Below are positions 5,121-5,241 of a DNA stretch of 5,241 nt, in pieces (position 1 is the first letter of the stretch; each line of letters opens with the position of its first letter). The notes under the pieces were generated by a model, which was not told the DNA's origin, searched no databases, and was given only the letters and a program-made list of their open reading frames with translations. Source of the stretch: QHWK01 sp035315685 (GTDB lineage: Bacteria > Acidobacteriota > Vicinamibacteria > Vicinamibacterales > CAVVIG01); NCBI GenBank assembly GCA_035315685.1, contig DATFXR010000869.1, forward strand, positions 1-5,241, in the 5' to 3' direction. A program made the position numbers and the translations under genes.

Positions 5121-5241
5121 GTGGTCCTGGTTCTCGAAGTCATCTCACCCCACGCGTCGGCGCTGGGCAGCGCCGCGCGGCAGACGTTTGACGTCACCGG
5201 CGGCAGCATCGGGCGTGTTCCCGGCAATTCGTGGGTGCTGC
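5121..5241 (+). CDS. FHA-domain protein, probably type VI secretion accessory TagH/Fha (N-terminal part; runs off right edge)
   Basis: The first 40 codons of a forkhead-associated domain protein. FHA domains bind phosphothreonine peptides. The opening VLVLEVISP strand is followed by a short ALGSAARQ segment and the diagnostic strand-loop GGSIGRVPGNSWVL, equivalent to the G-x-I-G-R-x-x-x-N-x-W/I-x-L signature. The N-terminal SP..A..LG pattern resembles type VI secretion TagH/Fha proteins more than stand-alone FHA proteins. The start is GTG at 5121: an in-frame TAG lies at 5100-5102 with no ATG or other GTG between. The phospho-binding Ser/His residues and any C-terminal domain are outside the window, so the type VI link is likely but not proven. 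Confidence 0.75.
   Translation, partial: MVLVLEVISPHASALGSAARQTFDVTGGSIGRVPGNSWVL

Noticed and set aside
1..5241. Kinase at the left edge as the regulator of the FHA protein at the right edge (threonine phosphorylation control of type VI secretion)
   Set aside because: Kinase-Fha control is known in type VI systems, but here the genes are over 4.6 kb apart, in different units, with unrelated genes between; proximity alone does not support it.

Overview
This 5.2 kb window is high-GC bacterial DNA with a dense, ordinary gene layout. It carries five complete protein genes, two genes cut by the window edges, one repeat-bearing intergenic region, and no RNA gene, CRISPR array or transposase that I can see. 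The gene content (a Hanks-type Ser/Thr kinase, a secreted GHPDLQ..TW protein of the kind abundant in soil Acidobacteriota, and a CACGAA-type palindromic repeat) suggests an acidobacterium, perhaps of the Vicinamibacteria. That placement is an inference from family impressions, not a measured result.

Layout. (1) 1-477, minus: N-terminal 159 codons of a Ser/Thr protein kinase with a zinc-ribbon head, a low-complexity linker and the start of the kinase domain. (2) 593-1720, plus: secreted seven-bladed YVTN-type beta-propeller protein, divergent from the kinase. (3) 1750-2658, plus: TIGR01777-type atypical SDR ('epimerase') with a DUF1731 tail, 29 nt after the propeller and probably co-transcribed. 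(4) 2659-2968: convergent intergenic region holding two different REP-like inverted-repeat modules, bounded by an 8-bp inverted repeat. (5) 4865-2969, minus: a probable three-gene operon. It starts with a secreted protein of uncharacterised family, followed by a secreted cupin that overlaps it by ATGA, then a cytosolic Kbp/YgaU-like BON+LysM protein. (6) 4866-5120: divergent control region with two TAGACT -10-like boxes, a perfect 14-bp palindrome and a 9-bp inverted repeat. (7) 5121 to the edge, plus: first 40 codons of an FHA-domain protein resembling the type VI secretion accessory protein TagH/Fha.

How it fits together. The propeller and SDR probably form one transcription unit, but their products have no obvious shared pathway. 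In the minus-strand operon the first two products should be exported and are translationally coupled, which makes them the best candidates for a functional pair. The third looks intracellular and may be a stress or osmotic accessory. The right edge may be the start of a type VI secretion locus. I found no clear evidence for a wholly new system. The points most worth following are the coupled secreted pair, the composite repeat element, and the palindrome over the operon's predicted transcription start.
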